Of a stretch of 14,923 nucleotides of DNA, positions 14,681 through 14,923 are shown piece by piece. A program made the position numbers and the translations under genes. Each line of letters begins with the position of its first letter. Position 1 is the stretch's first letter. Origin of the DNA: Oscillospiraceae bacterium (GTDB lineage Bacteria > Bacillota > Clostridia > Oscillospirales > Ruminococcaceae); NCBI GenBank assembly GCA_018110855.1, contig JAGBFZ010000418.1, forward strand, positions 1 through 14,923, written 5' to 3'. Below the pieces are notes generated by a model. That model saw only the letters and a program-made list of their open reading frames with translations, had not been told where the DNA came from and did not search any database.

Positions 14681-14840
14681 TACTAATAACCAATTAACCT
14701 ATGGACAAAATACGGCGGCTATAATACGCCCACTCTGCGTCAAACTCCCGTGCCGGGCGGAAGCCCGCCTGCGGTCGTTTTCCTTGATTGGACGTATTCT
14801 ATCCACCGTCTTTATCCATAGAACAATTGGTTATTAGTAT
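14680..14840. repeat. 161-bp inverted-repeat element (MITE-like or structured intergenic repeat)
   Basis: Left arm 14680-14731 and right arm 14790-14840 are inverted repeats: the outer 16 bases (ATACTAATAACCAATT) are identical and 42 of 52 aligned columns match overall. A GC-rich centre of about 58 bp can form its own hairpin (GGCGG/CCGCC, 14757-14770). There is no open reading frame. TA lies at both tips (14681-14682, 14838-14839), as left by TA-targeting transposases, and TGA flanks both sides. It starts at the last base of the exporter stop codon and ends before the operon terminator. Confidence 0.8.
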
Positions 14841-14857
14841 GACAATAAAAATGATTA

Positions 14858-14907
14858 TGGCTGTACCTTTCCCGAAATGGAAAGGGTACAGCCATTTTTT
14901 ATTATTT
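14858..14907 (+). terminator. Strong intrinsic terminator of the marR-ABC operon
   Basis: TGGCTGTACC-TTTCC and GGAAA-GGGTACAGCCA (arms 14858-14872 and 14879-14894, one bulged G, 6-base loop) are followed by TTTTTTATTATTTT. No gene is visible between it and the window end. Confidence 0.92.
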
Positions 14908-14923
14908 TAAATCAAAATAAGCA

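Noticed and set aside
1..14923. CRISPR array, prophage, tRNA or rRNA genes, toxin-antitoxin or defence cassette
   Set aside because: I looked on both strands and saw no regular direct repeats, tRNA-like cloverleaf, phage gene, or small paired genes of that kind.

Overview
The window looks like the chromosome of a gut Clostridia of the Ruminococcus / Oscillospiraceae type. The evidence is protein-level: clostridial-type HisRS, MgsA and MinD, an electron-bifurcating NfnAB pair, a YesM/YesN-type two-component pair, and a heterodimeric ABC exporter of the kind common in Firmicutes. GC content is moderate and Shine-Dalgarno sites are purine rich. I see no tRNA, rRNA, CRISPR array, phage gene or transposase. 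This placement is by recognition of families, not by a search.

Left end (1-2407, minus strand): minD and mgsA form one likely operon, followed by hisS, which runs off the window. hisS has its own near-consensus promoter and a T-box leader with terminator. Two separate signals in that leader (GAC specifier followed by A, and a UGGC bulge in the T-box) point to tRNA-Asp rather than tRNA-His, as expected if aspS lies downstream of hisS outside the window. The hisS reading frame is broken at a run of five G. minD has a long leader with a terminator-like hairpin and competing pairings.

Divergent intergenic region and signalling pair (2228-6035): about 460 bp of AT-rich DNA with palindromes separates minD from a plus-strand sensor kinase (TTG start) and its AraC-type response regulator. 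No transporter or sugar-use gene lies next to the pair, so its target is unknown.

Redox pair and small operon (6040-10392): nfnA and nfnB encode the NADH-dependent reduced ferredoxin:NADP+ oxidoreductase, which supplies NADPH from NADH and reduced ferredoxin. After a hairpin come an unrecognised three-helix membrane protein and a translationally coupled RluA-family pseudouridine synthase.

Right end (10412-14923): a MarR-type regulator and two half-exporter ABC proteins overlap end to start and form an efflux operon. Repeated ATGTTAG half-sites bracket the promoter, which suggests autoregulation; the same repeat can form a terminator hairpin in read-through RNA. Right after the last stop codon is a 161-bp inverted-repeat element with 52/51-bp arms that looks like a MITE or structured intergenic repeat. 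It lies between the operon and its strong intrinsic terminator.

The observations most worth following are the Asp-reading T-box on hisS, the structured minD leader, the dual operator/terminator before marR, and the terminal element, whose arm differences are mostly tolerated as G-U pairs only in minus-strand RNA.
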